Notes under the pieces: generated by a model | Told to the model about the DNA's origin: nothing | What the model saw: only the letters and a program-made list of their open reading frames with translations | Database searches by the model: none | Translations under genes and position numbers: made by a program | NCBI RefSeq assembly: GCF_040801915.1 | Contig: NZ_JBFMIA010000001.1 | Span: forward strand, 434,001-498,000 | Reading direction: 5' to 3' | DNA: 64,000 nucleotides | DNA from: Jeotgalibacillus marinus | Lineage (GTDB): Bacteria > Bacillota > Bacilli > Bacillales > Jeotgalibacillaceae | In this document: piece by piece, positions 52,524 to 61,823 of the stretch | How positions within the stretch are numbered: position 1 is the stretch's first letter | Layout: every line of letters starts with the position of its first letter

Positions 52524-53204
52524 CTATAATTGCAGAAAGTCTCCAGCATGCATAACTTTGCCTTCCCCACCATTGATTAATTTCACAAAAGCGTCTGGGT
52601 CTTGTTTAATTGGCGGAAAAGTATCGTAATGAATGGGGACAACCACTTTAGCTTGTAGCAGTTGGGCCGCATAAGCGGCATCTTCAGGTCCCATGGTAAA
52701 ATTATCGCCAATGGGCAGAAACGCCAAATCAATCGGATGACGTTCTCCAATGAGCTTCATATCACCAAATAGAGCTGTGTCTCCTGCATGATAAATGGTT
52801 TTACCTTCAACCATTAGTAATACGCCTGCTGGCATGCCTGTATAAATCATTTGTTGATCTTCTGTTGTGTAAGAAGAACCATGGAATGCTTGGGTCAATT
52901 TAACTTTCCCAAAATCAAACTCAAACGCACCACCAATGCTCATCGGATGGGTTTTTACCCCTTGCCATTCTAGATAATTTGCAAGTTCAAAGGGTGCGAT
53001 AACAAGCGCATTGCTTTGTTTCGCGATCTCAATCGTATCTCCCACGTGATCATTATGTCCATGTGTTAAAATGATCACGTTTGGTTTCTCATTTTTAACT
53101 TCTAGATCCGTAAGTTCATTGCCGTTTATAAATGGGTCAAAAAGAAGCGTTTTTCCGTTCGTTTCTACTTTTACAATTGAATGTCCGTGATATGAAATCT
53201 TCAT
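52524..53204 (-). CDS. ytkL: Metallo-beta-lactamase-fold hydrolase (UPF0173, YtkL)
   Basis: 226 aa: MKISYHGHSIVKVETNGKTL, metal motif LTHGHNDHVGD (H-x-H-x-D-H type), TIYHAGDTALFGDM, FLPIGDNFTMGPEDAA and PIHYDTFPPI. Typical of the UPF0173 L-ascorbate lactonase-like group; substrate unknown. The longer frame (53243) starts upstream of AGGAGG, so ATG at 53204 is used. Confidence 0.92.
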   Translation of the reverse strand: MKISYHGHSIVKVETNGKTLLFDPFINGNELTDLEVKNEKPNVIILTHGHNDHVGDTIEIAKQSNALVIAPFELANYLEWQGVKTHPMSIGGAFEFDFGKVKLTQAFHGSSYTTEDQQMIYTGMPAGVLLMVEGKTIYHAGDTALFGDMKLIGERHPIDLAFLPIGDNFTMGPEDAAYAAQLLQAKVVVPIHYDTFPPIKQDPDAFVKLINGGEGKVMHAGDFLQL

Positions 53205-53376
53205 TCTAACATTCCTCCTCAACAAATTTTCGAATCCCATCATACCCCTGCACTCTTTCCCTTAATCATATCGTTTAAAACATTCGGTGTGCTCAGTTAA
53301 ATTTTACAATGTGTTGTAAAATTGCTATGATTTAAATGGAAATTGGACAAATTTGCCCAAGGAGGCGGCCGAGAAC

Positions 53377-54474
53377 TTGACTACTAAAATTGAACATGTT
53401 CAACAATATTTAAAAAAGAATGCACTTGATGGGGCTTTTTTAACATCAACCGAAAATGTATTTTATACAACTGGGTTTAGAAGCGATCCGCATGAACGCT
53501 GGTTAGCTGTATTTGTGCCATCTTCGGGAGATAGTGTGTTAATTTGCCCAGCTATGGAAGTTGAAGACGCACGACATAGTGGATGGACCGGAGATGTAAT
53601 CGGTTATAGCGATACAGAAAATCCAATTGCCTTGCTACGCGATCTTGTTGTTACGCGAGCGGAGTCATTAAAATCTATTGCGATTGAAAGTGGACATTTA
53701 ACGGTGGATCGTTTATCGATTTTAAATGAATCATTTGGGGAATTTGCCACTCACTCAATTGATCAATTTATGAATGACTTACGTGTCGTCAAAACAGAAG
53801 ATGAGCTTGTACATTTACGAAAAGCGGCTTCTTTAGCTGACTTTGCGATTGAAGTCGCATGTGCAGAGTTGGCCGAAGGAAAATCAGAGCTAGATGTCCT
53901 CGCGACAATTGAATATGAATTGAAACGCAAAGGCATTACCGAAATGGCTTTCTCCACTATGGTGTTAACAGGTAAAAACGCTGCTTCTCCACATGGCACA
54001 CCAGGCCTCACTAAAATTCATTACGGGGACTTAGTGTTGTTCGACTTAGGCGTCGTCTATAACGGCTACTGCTCGGATATTACACGTACTGTTGCGTTCG
54101 GCGAAATTGGCAACGAACAGCGCAAAATCTATGAAACCGTTCTTAAAGCTGAGCAAACGGCACTTGAGATGGTTAAACCAGGTGTAAAAGCAAGTGATTT
54201 AGACAAAGCGGCTAGACAAGTGATTATAGATGCTGGCTATGGTGAGTTCTTCCCACATCGTTTAGGCCACGGTCTTGGCTTAAATGTTCATGAATATCCA
54301 TCCATCACATCAAGCAATGACCTCGTTCTTGAAGAAGGGATGACTTTTACGATCGAACCAGGTATATACGTACCTAACGTGGCAGGCGTTCGAATTGAAG
54401 ACGATTTACTTGTGACAGCGGATGGTTGCGAAACGCTGACAAAATTCCCAAAAGAATTACAATTTTATAGATAA
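53377..54474 (+). CDS. M24 family Xaa-Pro peptidase
   Basis: 365 aa: N-terminal creatinase-like domain (1-125, AFLTSTENVFYTTGFRSDPH), then the pita-bread catalytic domain with metal ligands in VLFDLGVVYNGYCSDITRT (two Asp), FFPHRLGHGLGLNVHEYP (His), FTIEPGIYVPN (Glu) and GVRIEDDLLV (Glu). Substrate His in MVLTGKNAASPHGTPGL. The frame opens with TTG at 53353, but AAGGAGG lies inside it; TTG at 53377 gives the natural N-terminus. A proline dipeptidase or aminopeptidase; which of the two cannot be fixed. Confidence 0.92.
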   Translation: MTTKIEHVQQYLKKNALDGAFLTSTENVFYTTGFRSDPHERWLAVFVPSSGDSVLICPAMEVEDARHSGWTGDVIGYSDTENPIALLRDLVVTRAESLKSIAIESGHLTVDRLSILNESFGEFATHSIDQFMNDLRVVKTEDELVHLRKAASLADFAIEVACAELAEGKSELDVLATIEYELKRKGITEMAFSTMVLTGKNAASPHGTPGLTKIHYGDLVLFDLGVVYNGYCSDITRTVAFGEIGNEQRKIYETVLKAEQTALEMVKPGVKASDLDKAARQVIIDAGYGEFFPHRLGHGLGLNVHEYPSITSSNDLVLEEGMTFTIEPGIYVPNVAGVRIEDDLLVTADGCETLTKFPKELQFYR

Positions 54475-54512
54475 GAAGCAATCAGTCTAATCGACGAGTT
54501 CTTCAGGACATC

Positions 54513-54544
54513 AAAAAAGGATGCTGCATTTGGCATCCTTTTTT
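54513..54544. terminator. Bidirectional terminator M24 peptidase/ald
   Basis: AAAAAAGGATGC with GCATCCTTTTTT, perfect 12-bp stem. Confidence 0.93.
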
Positions 54545-54583
54545 AATGTGATTTGAACGTTACTCTCAGATAAATCTCTACAT

Positions 54584-55735
54584 CTAGCTACGACTAGCTG
54601 CTTTCGCTTTCTCTGGTTCTCTTGAAAGCAATTCTCTTACATTTGCATAGTCCAAACCATGTGCTTCTGCAACTGCATTGTAGGTTACAAAACCATCTAA
54701 ACAGTTGATGCCCATCATTAATGCTTCATTATCTAGACATGCTTGATGGAAGCCTTTGTTGGCAATTTGAACAGCATAAGGAACTGTTACGTTTGTAAGG
54801 GCCATTGTTGATGTACGAGGAACCGCTCCTGGCATATTCGCAACCGAATAATGGACAACACCATGCTTTGTATACGTTGGGTTGTCATGTGTAGTAATAT
54901 GGTCAGTTGTTTCAAAAATTCCACCTTGGTCAATCGCGATATCAACGACGACTGCTCCCGTTTTCATCGTTTTAATCATTGCTTCAGGAACAAGTTTTGG
55001 TGCTCTAGCTCCCGGAATCAGCACCGCGCCGATCACTAGATCAGAATCAGCTACACTTTCTGCAAGATTCAATGGATTAGACATTAATGTTGTTACATCT
55101 TTTCCGAAAAGATCATCTAGCTGACGCAAGCGATCCGGATCTAAATCAAGAATCGTCACTTCTGCTCCAAGTCCTACAGCCATTTTAGCAGCGTTCGTTC
55201 CGGCAACCCCACCACCTATAACTGTCACTTTTCCTCTTGAACACCCTGGTACACCAGCAAGAAGTATCCCTCTTCCACCATGTGTTTTTTCAAGAAATTG
55301 TGCTCCAATTTGAGTCGCCATACGACCAGCAACTTCACTCATCGGTGTTAATAGTGGTAATGATCCATTTGACAGTTGGACCGTTTCGTATGCAATCGCA
55401 ACGACTTTATTGTCAACTAAAGCTTTTGTAAGCTCTGGTTCTGGCGCAAGGTGAAGGTATGTAAAAAGAATGAGCCCTTCGCGAAAAAATCCATACTCAG
55501 TTTCAATCGGTTCCTTTACTTTCATAACCATATCAAATGACCATGCTTCAGCAGTTGAAGAAGCAATTTTGCCACCCGCACTTACATAATCTTCATTTGT
55601 AAAACCTGATCCGAGACCAGCATCTACTTCAACAAAAACTTCATGTCCATGATTTACTAGATGATGGACACCAGATGGCGTAATTGCCACACGATTTTCG
55701 TTGTTTTTTATTTCTCTTGGAATTCCAATACGCAT
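54584..55735 (-). CDS. ald: Alanine dehydrogenase
   Basis: NAD-dependent reversible deamination of L-alanine, important for sporulation and alanine use. 383 aa: MRIGIPREIKNNENRVAITP, Lys in MVMKVKEP, His in LFTYLHLAPEPEL, NAD fold VIGGGVAGTNAAKMAVGLGA, and ending GLDYANVRELLSREPEKAK. ATG at 55735 with AGGAGG. About 10 residues longer at the tail than typical. Single gene. Confidence 0.96.
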   Translation of the reverse strand: MRIGIPREIKNNENRVAITPSGVHHLVNHGHEVFVEVDAGLGSGFTNEDYVSAGGKIASSTAEAWSFDMVMKVKEPIETEYGFFREGLILFTYLHLAPEPELTKALVDNKVVAIAYETVQLSNGSLPLLTPMSEVAGRMATQIGAQFLEKTHGGRGILLAGVPGCSRGKVTVIGGGVAGTNAAKMAVGLGAEVTILDLDPDRLRQLDDLFGKDVTTLMSNPLNLAESVADSDLVIGAVLIPGARAPKLVPEAMIKTMKTGAVVVDIAIDQGGIFETTDHITTHDNPTYTKHGVVHYSVANMPGAVPRTSTMALTNVTVPYAVQIANKGFHQACLDNEALMMGINCLDGFVTYNAVAEAHGLDYANVRELLSREPEKAKAASRS

Positions 55736-56002
55736 CTTAAAAACCCCTCCTAATTGTGAATCTCCTCATCCGCCAACATTCCCAAGAATAAAAGGAATGT
55801 TAAACATCTCCATCTTAACAAATGTAAATGATGATGTCTCACTTTTATTTTTAAAATTAAAATAATTCATAATATTATTTCTGATCAAGTTATAGCATGT
55901 AAAATGTAGACAGATCATTAGATACTTCTTTAGAACTGGAGATGTACAGGAAAACAATCGATTATGCTAAAAAATTGAAATTACACTTTGGTTTGAAAAA
56001 AA
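55736..56002. other. Gap upstream of ald
   Basis: AT-rich; should hold the ald promoter. No regulator gene (such as an adeR-like gene) is adjacent, unlike in B. subtilis. Nothing else recognised. Confidence 0.5.
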
Positions 56003-56037
56003 TCCGTATTGAGAAAAATTTTTTCCCTCAATACGGA
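56003..56037 (-). terminator. DUF4064 gene terminator
   Basis: TCCGTATTGAG with CTCAATACGGA, perfect 11-bp stem, followed on the minus strand by TTTTTTT. It is about 80 bp after the stop. Confidence 0.88.
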
Positions 56038-56117
56038 AGACTGTACTAGCTGTTCAAACGGTCGCTTCTCTTTGAATGGGCTTCTCACCTTTGTCACTAC
56101 TAAGAGCTAGAAATCTT

Positions 56118-56459
56118 TTATGCTGCTATGTTTTGAGCTTTTGGTTTTCTAATAACGCCCATTAATCCTGCTGGAATAAGGAATAAGGCTGGAACAACAC
56201 CAAACAAACTAATAGAAATAAGGATTGCAACACCACTAATTAACATTAACCATCCACCTAGCTTTGCTTTAAACTTCACAACAATTGACCCAACAATAGC
56301 AAGAGCACTAAATAAGAAAGCGCTTGTACCTAATCCGTTTAGTTCTGTGCTTCCACTCACTGCTTCATCTACTGCACCCATGAACAATGCCATGAACGCT
56401 CCCCCAAACCCTATTAATCCACCCAAAATACCTAAAATCATTTCAGTCGTTCTACTCAT
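56118..56459 (-). CDS. DUF4064 membrane protein
   Basis: 113 aa, four hydrophobic segments (about 5-27, 45-62, 67-85, 88-105): TEMILGILGGLIGFGGAFMA, then FLFSALAIVGSIVVKFKAKL and GVVPALFLIPAGLMGVIRK. This is the DUF4064 pattern of small Firmicute membrane proteins. Function unknown. ATG at 56459 with GAGAGG. Confidence 0.82.
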   Translation of the reverse strand: MSRTTEMILGILGGLIGFGGAFMALFMGAVDEAVSGSTELNGLGTSAFLFSALAIVGSIVVKFKAKLGGWLMLISGVAILISISLFGVVPALFLIPAGLMGVIRKPKAQNIAA

Positions 56460-56763
56460 TTTTACCTCTCCTCTTTATCTGAATATTTTATTTTATTACC
56501 TACCAAATCTATCATGTTAATTTTCACTTTACAACAATATTATTATATTTAACCAATAGGGATAATAACTGGAAAATAAGAACAGGCTTATGTTCAGCAA
56601 TTATTACACTCGTTTTCATCTTAACTAGATTTACATATGTACTTTTACGACAAGTTGTACATGAAAGAACAAATAAGCGTTTCCACTCTTATTTGTTAAT
56701 CGAGTTAAATTAAATCAATTTTCTGTTAATTGTTGTACAATAAGACATAAGGAGGCGATAAAT
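56460..56763. other. Gap between DUF4064 gene and uspA
   Basis: Very AT-rich divergent promoter region. A likely uspA -10 (TACAAT) sits near 56738. No sigma-B site was seen. No gene. Confidence 0.5.
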
Positions 56764-57246
56764 ATGGCACTCAGTTATGACCACATTCTAGTGGCTGTCG
56801 ATGGATCAAAAGAAGCAGAATGGGCATTTAAAAAATCGATCGATATTGCCAAACGAAACGATGCTACGCTGAATCTACTGCATGTAATCGACACACGTTC
56901 ATTTGCCGTTGTTGAAGCATATGACCGAAGCGTAGCAAAACGAGCACAAACATTTGCAGAGGAAATGCTTGCCGGTTACAAAACCGAAGCCGAACGCAAA
57001 GGCGTAAACAAAATTAATATTTTTGTCCAGTACGGTTCTCCTAAGGTACTAGTACCGAAAGAGTTCGCTAAAAAAGTAGAGGCTGACCTCATCATTTGCG
57101 GAGCCACTGGCTTAAATGCAATGGAACGCTTTTTGATCGGCAGCATTTCTGAACATATTGTCCGAGCAGCAAAATGCGACGTACTCGTCGTTCGCACAGA
57201 CCAACCTCCCAAAAAAGAACAGGCGCAAGAGGATTTTACCATTTAA
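56764..57246 (+). CDS. Universal stress protein (UspA family)
   Basis: 160 aa nucleotide-binding Usp domain: HILVAVDGSKEAEWAFKKSI, NLLHVIDTR, and the ATP-loop G-x2-G-x9-G-S motif in GATGLNAMERFLIGSISEHI, ending DVLVVRTDQ. The loop suggests an ATP-binding subtype. Acidic tail PPKKEQAQEDFTI. ATG at 56764 with AAGGAGG. Single gene. Confidence 0.93.
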   Translation: MALSYDHILVAVDGSKEAEWAFKKSIDIAKRNDATLNLLHVIDTRSFAVVEAYDRSVAKRAQTFAEEMLAGYKTEAERKGVNKINIFVQYGSPKVLVPKEFAKKVEADLIICGATGLNAMERFLIGSISEHIVRAAKCDVLVVRTDQPPKKEQAQEDFTI

Positions 57247-57635
57247 TTCAAAACGAAGCAGGTGATTCAGTGAGCAATCGGGATAAATGCACGATCGATC
57301 AAGGAGTTTGAGTAAAATTCCACAATAAAATCGCGGTTACTTACAGCATCTAATCACCTGAATACGTAGTATCACTTTTTTATTTTGCACCATATATAAA
57401 CAACCTCTTTCCGGTTTTTATTTTAATAACGTATATTTTTTCTTTAGTAAGGTAGGTCCATGCAATAGTTAGTCCTCTACAGCGAGAGGCGTGGGGTGGT
57501 TTTTCGAGACTGTTCGGTAGGTCAGAATGGTTATCCATTTTAGGAGAGGTATACATGGTGAAAAAAAGAAGCTATTGTGAATAGCGGAAACCTGTAACCC
57601 GATCATATAAAATCACACCTTAATTGTAAAACAAC
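57247..57635. other. Unexplained gap after uspA
   Basis: Carries CCTCTACAGCGAGAGG (57473-57488), a GC-richer tract GCGTGGGGTGG, and a strong ribosome-site-like AGGAGAGG at 57541 followed by ATG and a nine-codon frame (MVKKRSYCE). It resembles a leader RNA or the relic of a lost gene; no known riboswitch is recognised. Confidence 0.4.
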
Positions 57636-57677
57636 AAAAAACATCCACCTTCACTAACAGCAAAGGTGGATGTTTTT
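57636..57677 (-). terminator. Terminator of the EcsC-like gene
   Basis: 15-bp stem (57636-57650 and 57663-57677) ending just at the stop codon, T-rich on the minus strand. Confidence 0.88.
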
Positions 57678-58512
57678 AGTCATCTTGTTTATCGATTAAA
57701 AAGCGATACTGATAAAACCGTTCTGCGAAATCTGTTACACGTCTCGTTAATCGGTAATTGGATATCGCCCCTATTGACATGGACAGTAAAGGGATATTGG
57801 AAAATTTCTTTTTGCGAAATAAATTAATCGCTGAGGATTTCACTAATTGTTTCATTGGTCCTTCCATCCAGCGTTCGTTCGTCAGTTCATCATCGCCACT
57901 AAAAAAATAATCTAGCTGCTCGGACTCTAATGATTGAATGAGCTCATCCCAAGCTCCAGCCTGGTAACGAATCGGCATTGTCGCTGCATGAAATACTTTT
58001 AAGGAAAGCGTCATTTCATAAGGGATCTGTACATCTCGACCGTATGCCGCTGCGATAATCTGTATCGCACGAATATTAAGAATTGTCATAGCAAAAAAAT
58101 CCGTTCCAAATGCTACCGCTCCTCCAGTACCCGCGACTCCCCCTTGTACGAATGAATACAGTTTATGGCGACCGCTTTGTTGTAGCGCAATATAATGAAG
58201 CTGATCAATTCTGAGCTGTTGAAAATCATTTAGGTGAGATACAGTCTCATCAAAAGCTTGTGCAGTAGCCAACAAGCTTTCGTGTGTATCTCGCTGTATA
58301 TTAGAGCCTTGAATCAAATTATGTAGGTTAAATAAAGCCGAGTCTATACGAGCAAAAAACTCTTCTTTCACTCCGTCAGGTAAGCTAGAAAGGGAAGCAT
58401 CAAACCATCTTGAAAACGTGTGGGAAAAATCATCTTGCCTGTATTTACCGAGCTCATTACGCCAATGTGAGATTTCTTCATAGACCTCTTTTTCACGTGT
58501 CGACCACGCCAT
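57676..58512 (-). CDS. EcsC family protein
   Basis: 278 aa, EcsC-like: EKEVYEEISHWRNELGKYRQ at the N-terminus, a central glycine-rich hydrophobic stretch FVQGGVAGTGGAVAFGTDFF, and the C-terminal ISNYRLTRRVTDFAERFY. The family is named after the ABC-cluster gene ecsC; role unknown, probably membrane-associated. A GTG three codons upstream is in frame, but ATG at 58512 has GAGG well placed. Between uspA and ackA. Confidence 0.87.
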   Translation of the reverse strand: MAWSTREKEVYEEISHWRNELGKYRQDDFSHTFSRWFDASLSSLPDGVKEEFFARIDSALFNLHNLIQGSNIQRDTHESLLATAQAFDETVSHLNDFQQLRIDQLHYIALQQSGRHKLYSFVQGGVAGTGGAVAFGTDFFAMTILNIRAIQIIAAAYGRDVQIPYEMTLSLKVFHAATMPIRYQAGAWDELIQSLESEQLDYFFSGDDELTNERWMEGPMKQLVKSSAINLFRKKKFSNIPLLSMSIGAISNYRLTRRVTDFAERFYQYRFLIDKQDD

Positions 58513-58607
58513 GGACCTCACCTCTGCTTTTACATAAGTATAACATGCCTACTAGTTATATCTTACTTAGAATTTCCCTTTTCATTAGATTTTTTTCATC
58601 AGAAAAA

Positions 58608-58639
58608 CCTGCAAATTCTCTTAAAAGAGAACTTGCAGG
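58608..58639 (-). terminator. ackA terminator
   Basis: 13-bp stem CCTGCAA-TTCTC with GAGAACTTGCAGG (one mismatch), then TTTTTC on the minus strand, 13 bp after the stop. Confidence 0.9.
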
Positions 58640-58651
58640 CTTCGTATCCAT

Positions 58652-59836
58652 TTATGTTAATCGTATAACGTCTCGAGCAATCATGACCTCTTCATCGGTC
58701 GGAATTACTAGTACCTTTACAGGTGAATGTGGATAGTTGATAAACGCTTCTTCCCCACGTGTTTTATTTAGTGTTGGGTCCCAATACACGCCCATAAATT
58801 CAAGACCTTTTAATACTTCCGCACGGATGACGTCGCTATTTTCACCGATTCCGGCTGTAAAAATAATCGCGTCAACGCCGTTCATGCGAGCAGCATACGA
58901 TCCGATGTATTTATGAATACGGTTAGAGAAAACATCCAATGCAAGCTTAGCACGTTCGTTTCCTTCGGCTGATTGTGTTTCGATATCGCGAAGATCACTT
59001 GAAAACCCTGAGACACCAAGCATTCCAGACTGTTTGTTTAATACATCAAGAACACCTTCAGCTGATTTGTCTGTTTTCTCCATAATGAATGGGATAAGCG
59101 CTGGATCGATATTTCCGCTTCGAGTTCCCATCGTTACACCGGCAAGTGGTGTAAAGCCCATTGATGTATCGATCGAGCGTCCGCCTTCAATTGCCGCAAT
59201 ACTTGCACCGTTCCCTAAATGACAAGAAATAAGACGTAGCTGTTCTAGTGGACGACCAAGCATTTCTGCTGCACGGTTTGATACATATTTATGCGATGTA
59301 CCATGGAAACCGTATTTACGAATGCCAAACTCTTCATAGTATTGATACGGCAAGCTGTATAAAAATGAACTCTCAGGCATTGTTTGGTGAAATGCTGTAT
59401 CAAATACTGCTACTGCAGGCACATTTGGTAACACATTGTGGAATGCACGGATTCCTGTAATGTTTGCAGGGTTATGCAAAGGTGCAAGGTCTGATAGCTC
59501 TTCAAATTTACCGATTGTCTCCTCTGTAATTAAGACTGAATCATTGAAAACTTCTCCCCCGTGAACTACGCGGTGTCCGATGCCATCAATTTCATCAAGT
59601 GAAGTGATGATTCCAGCCGAAGTTAATTTTGCGAGTAGTAAATCGACCGCTACTTCATGGTCTGGGATATCTGTAATTTCTTTTTGTTTTTCACCGTCTA
59701 CAGTAATCGTGAAAACAGAATCATTTAAGCCGATTCGTTCGATAATTCCTTTTGTAATAACCGTTTCTTCTGGCATGTCAAAAAGCTGAAATTTTAACGA
59801 TGAGCTTCCAGCATTGATTGCAATGACTTTTGTCAT
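58652..59836 (-). CDS. ackA: Acetate kinase
   Basis: Converts acetyl phosphate and ADP to acetate and ATP in overflow metabolism. 394 aa: VIAINAGSSSLKFQLFD, GHRVVHGGEVF, FDTAFHQTMPESSFLYSLP, RKYGFHGTSHKYVS, ISCHLGNGASIAAIEGG, FTAGIGENSDVIR. The frame opens eight codons earlier, but AAAGGAG precedes ATG at 59836. Upstream is a perfect cre, as for B. subtilis ackA. Confidence 0.97.
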   Translation of the reverse strand: MTKVIAINAGSSSLKFQLFDMPEETVITKGIIERIGLNDSVFTITVDGEKQKEITDIPDHEVAVDLLLAKLTSAGIITSLDEIDGIGHRVVHGGEVFNDSVLITEETIGKFEELSDLAPLHNPANITGIRAFHNVLPNVPAVAVFDTAFHQTMPESSFLYSLPYQYYEEFGIRKYGFHGTSHKYVSNRAAEMLGRPLEQLRLISCHLGNGASIAAIEGGRSIDTSMGFTPLAGVTMGTRSGNIDPALIPFIMEKTDKSAEGVLDVLNKQSGMLGVSGFSSDLRDIETQSAEGNERAKLALDVFSNRIHKYIGSYAARMNGVDAIIFTAGIGENSDVIRAEVLKGLEFMGVYWDPTLNKTRGEEAFINYPHSPVKVLVIPTDEEVMIARDVIRLT

Positions 59837-59928
59837 AAGGGGTTTGCTCCTTTTATTCAATTTATTTCTAATATGAAAATGGTTATACCAAATTGGTCGT
59901 CCATACTAAGTATTGTTTATCCTTGTTC

Positions 59929-59986
59929 ATTTAATCATTGAATACCGTGCACTTCAAGAAAAAGCTTGTAGTGACAGCGCTTACAA
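59929..59986 (-). promoter_or_regulatory. ackA promoter with activating cre
   Basis: Minus-strand TTGTAAGCGCTGTCA (59972-59986) matches the cre consensus at every position. A possible promoter, TTGAAG (59952-59957) with 17-bp spacing to TTAAAT, would place the cre centre near -57, an activating position. The promoter call is weaker than the cre. Confidence 0.72.
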
Positions 59987-60010
59987 GATGAAGTGTTTAT
60001 TTTCAGAAAA

Positions 60011-60048
60011 AAAACGCGTACCGACTTGAATGGTCGATACACGCTTTT
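60011..60048 (-). terminator. ytxK terminator
   Basis: AAAGCGTGTATCGAC with GTCGGTACGCGTTTT-like stem (one mismatch region) and a T run on the minus strand. Confidence 0.85.
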
Positions 60049-60057
60049 ATTATGAAA

Positions 60058-61044
60058 TTATGATTTATTTTCATCCATCCAAAGCTGGATTTTTGTCATC
60101 ATCGATTCAACCGCTTGTCTATTGCTAAGCTTTGGCATTTCTGCTAGAAGTACTTGCTGAGGCGGTGTAACATCTTTGTGTTGACGCTGAAGAATTAAGA
60201 TACTTTTCGCTGATTGTTCATTTTTAAATAGAGAAGTCGGTAGCTTAAGCAGCCCTTGAATATGTACATGTTTTTGTAAATATTCATGAAGCTGGCCAGC
60301 TAGTGGCGATTCAAAGAGGCTATTGGGCACTAAGAAAAATAAATAGCCACCTTCTTTGACGTGCTGAACACTTTGCTCCATAAATAAATGATGTGCATAA
60401 GAATGCCCTTCTTTCGCTTGTAGGTCGAAGTCTGCAGCACGTACATCATCGGGATAATAGCCAACTGGCAAATCACTCACTACAGCATCGACTGGATCAA
60501 TAAATAATGGATGGAGCGAATCTTGCGTATACAGGTGAAGAGGCTGCTCTGTTAAATTTGCCAAAACGTAAGCTAGTCGAACTAATACTTCATCAATTTC
60601 AACACCATGGGTTACTGTCACTTTTCCTGAGAGCTGGTTCATAATCGCAAGGGCTAGGTTGCCTGTCCCAAGAGCTGGATCTAATAGCGTTAGTTCTTTT
60701 TCACTGCGTGTAAATTTATCTAGTAAAAAGCCAATAACCATCGCAATTGAATCAGGTGTCATCTGGTGATTCGGTTGAATGTGTTCCTTCATTCCTTTTA
60801 AAATCGTTAATTGGAATGCTTTTCGCACATCTTCTTTTTTAAATGTTTCTAGAGGATATTCATCATATTTTCTAGCTAAACGTTTCTGTAGCACGTCGTC
60901 AATATCTTGACTGATTTCGCCACGAAACCAATTTTCTCCGCTTTCAGCTAACGCCTCTAAAAAAGAAGACGCATGTGCATCCTGCAAAGCTGTCGTCGTC
61001 TCATTTAACATCGTAAAAATCGACTCAACGGGAGAATGACTCAT
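60058..61044 (-). CDS. ytxK: Class I SAM-dependent methyltransferase (YtxK)
   Basis: 328 aa, adenine-specific methyltransferase-like fold: motif I LLDPALGTGNLALAIMNQL (about 134), acidic VEIDEVL, and an N/D-P-P-Y-like position at VVSDLPVGYYP (DLPVGY). The N-terminal helical part (1-120) is related to N-6 DNA methylases. B. subtilis YtxK is next to ackA, as here. The frame opens at 61077; GGAGG favours ATG at 61044. Target unknown. Confidence 0.9.
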   Translation of the reverse strand: MSHSPVESIFTMLNETTTALQDAHASSFLEALAESGENWFRGEISQDIDDVLQKRLARKYDEYPLETFKKEDVRKAFQLTILKGMKEHIQPNHQMTPDSIAMVIGFLLDKFTRSEKELTLLDPALGTGNLALAIMNQLSGKVTVTHGVEIDEVLVRLAYVLANLTEQPLHLYTQDSLHPLFIDPVDAVVSDLPVGYYPDDVRAADFDLQAKEGHSYAHHLFMEQSVQHVKEGGYLFFLVPNSLFESPLAGQLHEYLQKHVHIQGLLKLPTSLFKNEQSAKSILILQRQHKDVTPPQQVLLAEMPKLSNRQAVESMMTKIQLWMDENKS

Positions 61045-61165
61045 TGCACTAATTCCTCCTGTCCATAGTATCAACAACCTATTCTACCTTTATATACGGA
61101 AAAATGGAAGTGAAGTGGTTTTAGACGGTCTTCGTTCATTGAAGGAGACAGCCCCGAAAGCATTC

Positions 61166-61199
61166 AAAAAACCACAAAACATGGGTTCTGTGGTTTTTT
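61166..61199 (-). terminator. tpx terminator
   Basis: AAAAAACCACA with TGTGGTTTTTT, perfect 11-bp stem, 12-nt loop, 32 bp after the stop. Confidence 0.88.
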
Positions 61200-61230
61200 T
61201 CATTCGTTTTCGCAGTGTTTGTTCCTTTGC

Positions 61231-61731
61231 TTATTGTAATGCTTTAACTGCCTCAATAGCAGCTTCGTAATTAGGGTGCTCAGTTGCTTCGCTTACATAC
61301 TCTACGTAAGTGACGACGTTATTGCTATCGATAACGAATACAGCACGCGCTAGTAATCTAAGTTCCTCGATTGCCACACCGTATGCTTTTCCGAATGATA
61401 GGTCACGATGATCAGAAACTGTTTGAACGTTGTCAATGCCGTTCGCTCCACACCAGCGACGTTGTGCAAAAGGAAGATCAACCGAAACCGTTAAAATCGT
61501 TGTATTGCCAAACCGTGCTGCTTCTTCATTAAAACGACGAGTTTGAGCATCACATGTACCAGTGTCAATCGATGGGACAACACTAATTAAACGGACCGAT
61601 CCTTTTGAATCATCAAGTGTTACAGGTGAAAGATCATTTGCTAGCACAGTGAAATTAGGCGCTTGATCCCCAACTTTAACCTCTGACCCTTGCAATGTAA
61701 CAGGATTATTTTTAAATGTAATAGCTACCAT
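61231..61731 (-). CDS. tpx: Thiol peroxidase Tpx
   Basis: Atypical 2-Cys peroxiredoxin that reduces peroxides through thioredoxin. 166 aa: peroxidatic Cys in PSIDTGTCDAQTRRFNEEA (about 60) and resolving Cys in FAQRRWCGANGIDN (about 94). Start ATG at 61731 with AAGGAGG. Single gene with a terminator. Confidence 0.96.
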   Translation of the reverse strand: MVAITFKNNPVTLQGSEVKVGDQAPNFTVLANDLSPVTLDDSKGSVRLISVVPSIDTGTCDAQTRRFNEEAARFGNTTILTVSVDLPFAQRRWCGANGIDNVQTVSDHRDLSFGKAYGVAIEELRLLARAVFVIDSNNVVTYVEYVSEATEHPNYEAAIEAVKALQ

Positions 61732-61823
61732 GTGTAACATCCTCCTTATGGTGTATGATTTGTTTTTACTCGTTCATCATACTGAAGTTAAGGGAGAACA
61801 GGCAACTAATATGCAACTGATCG

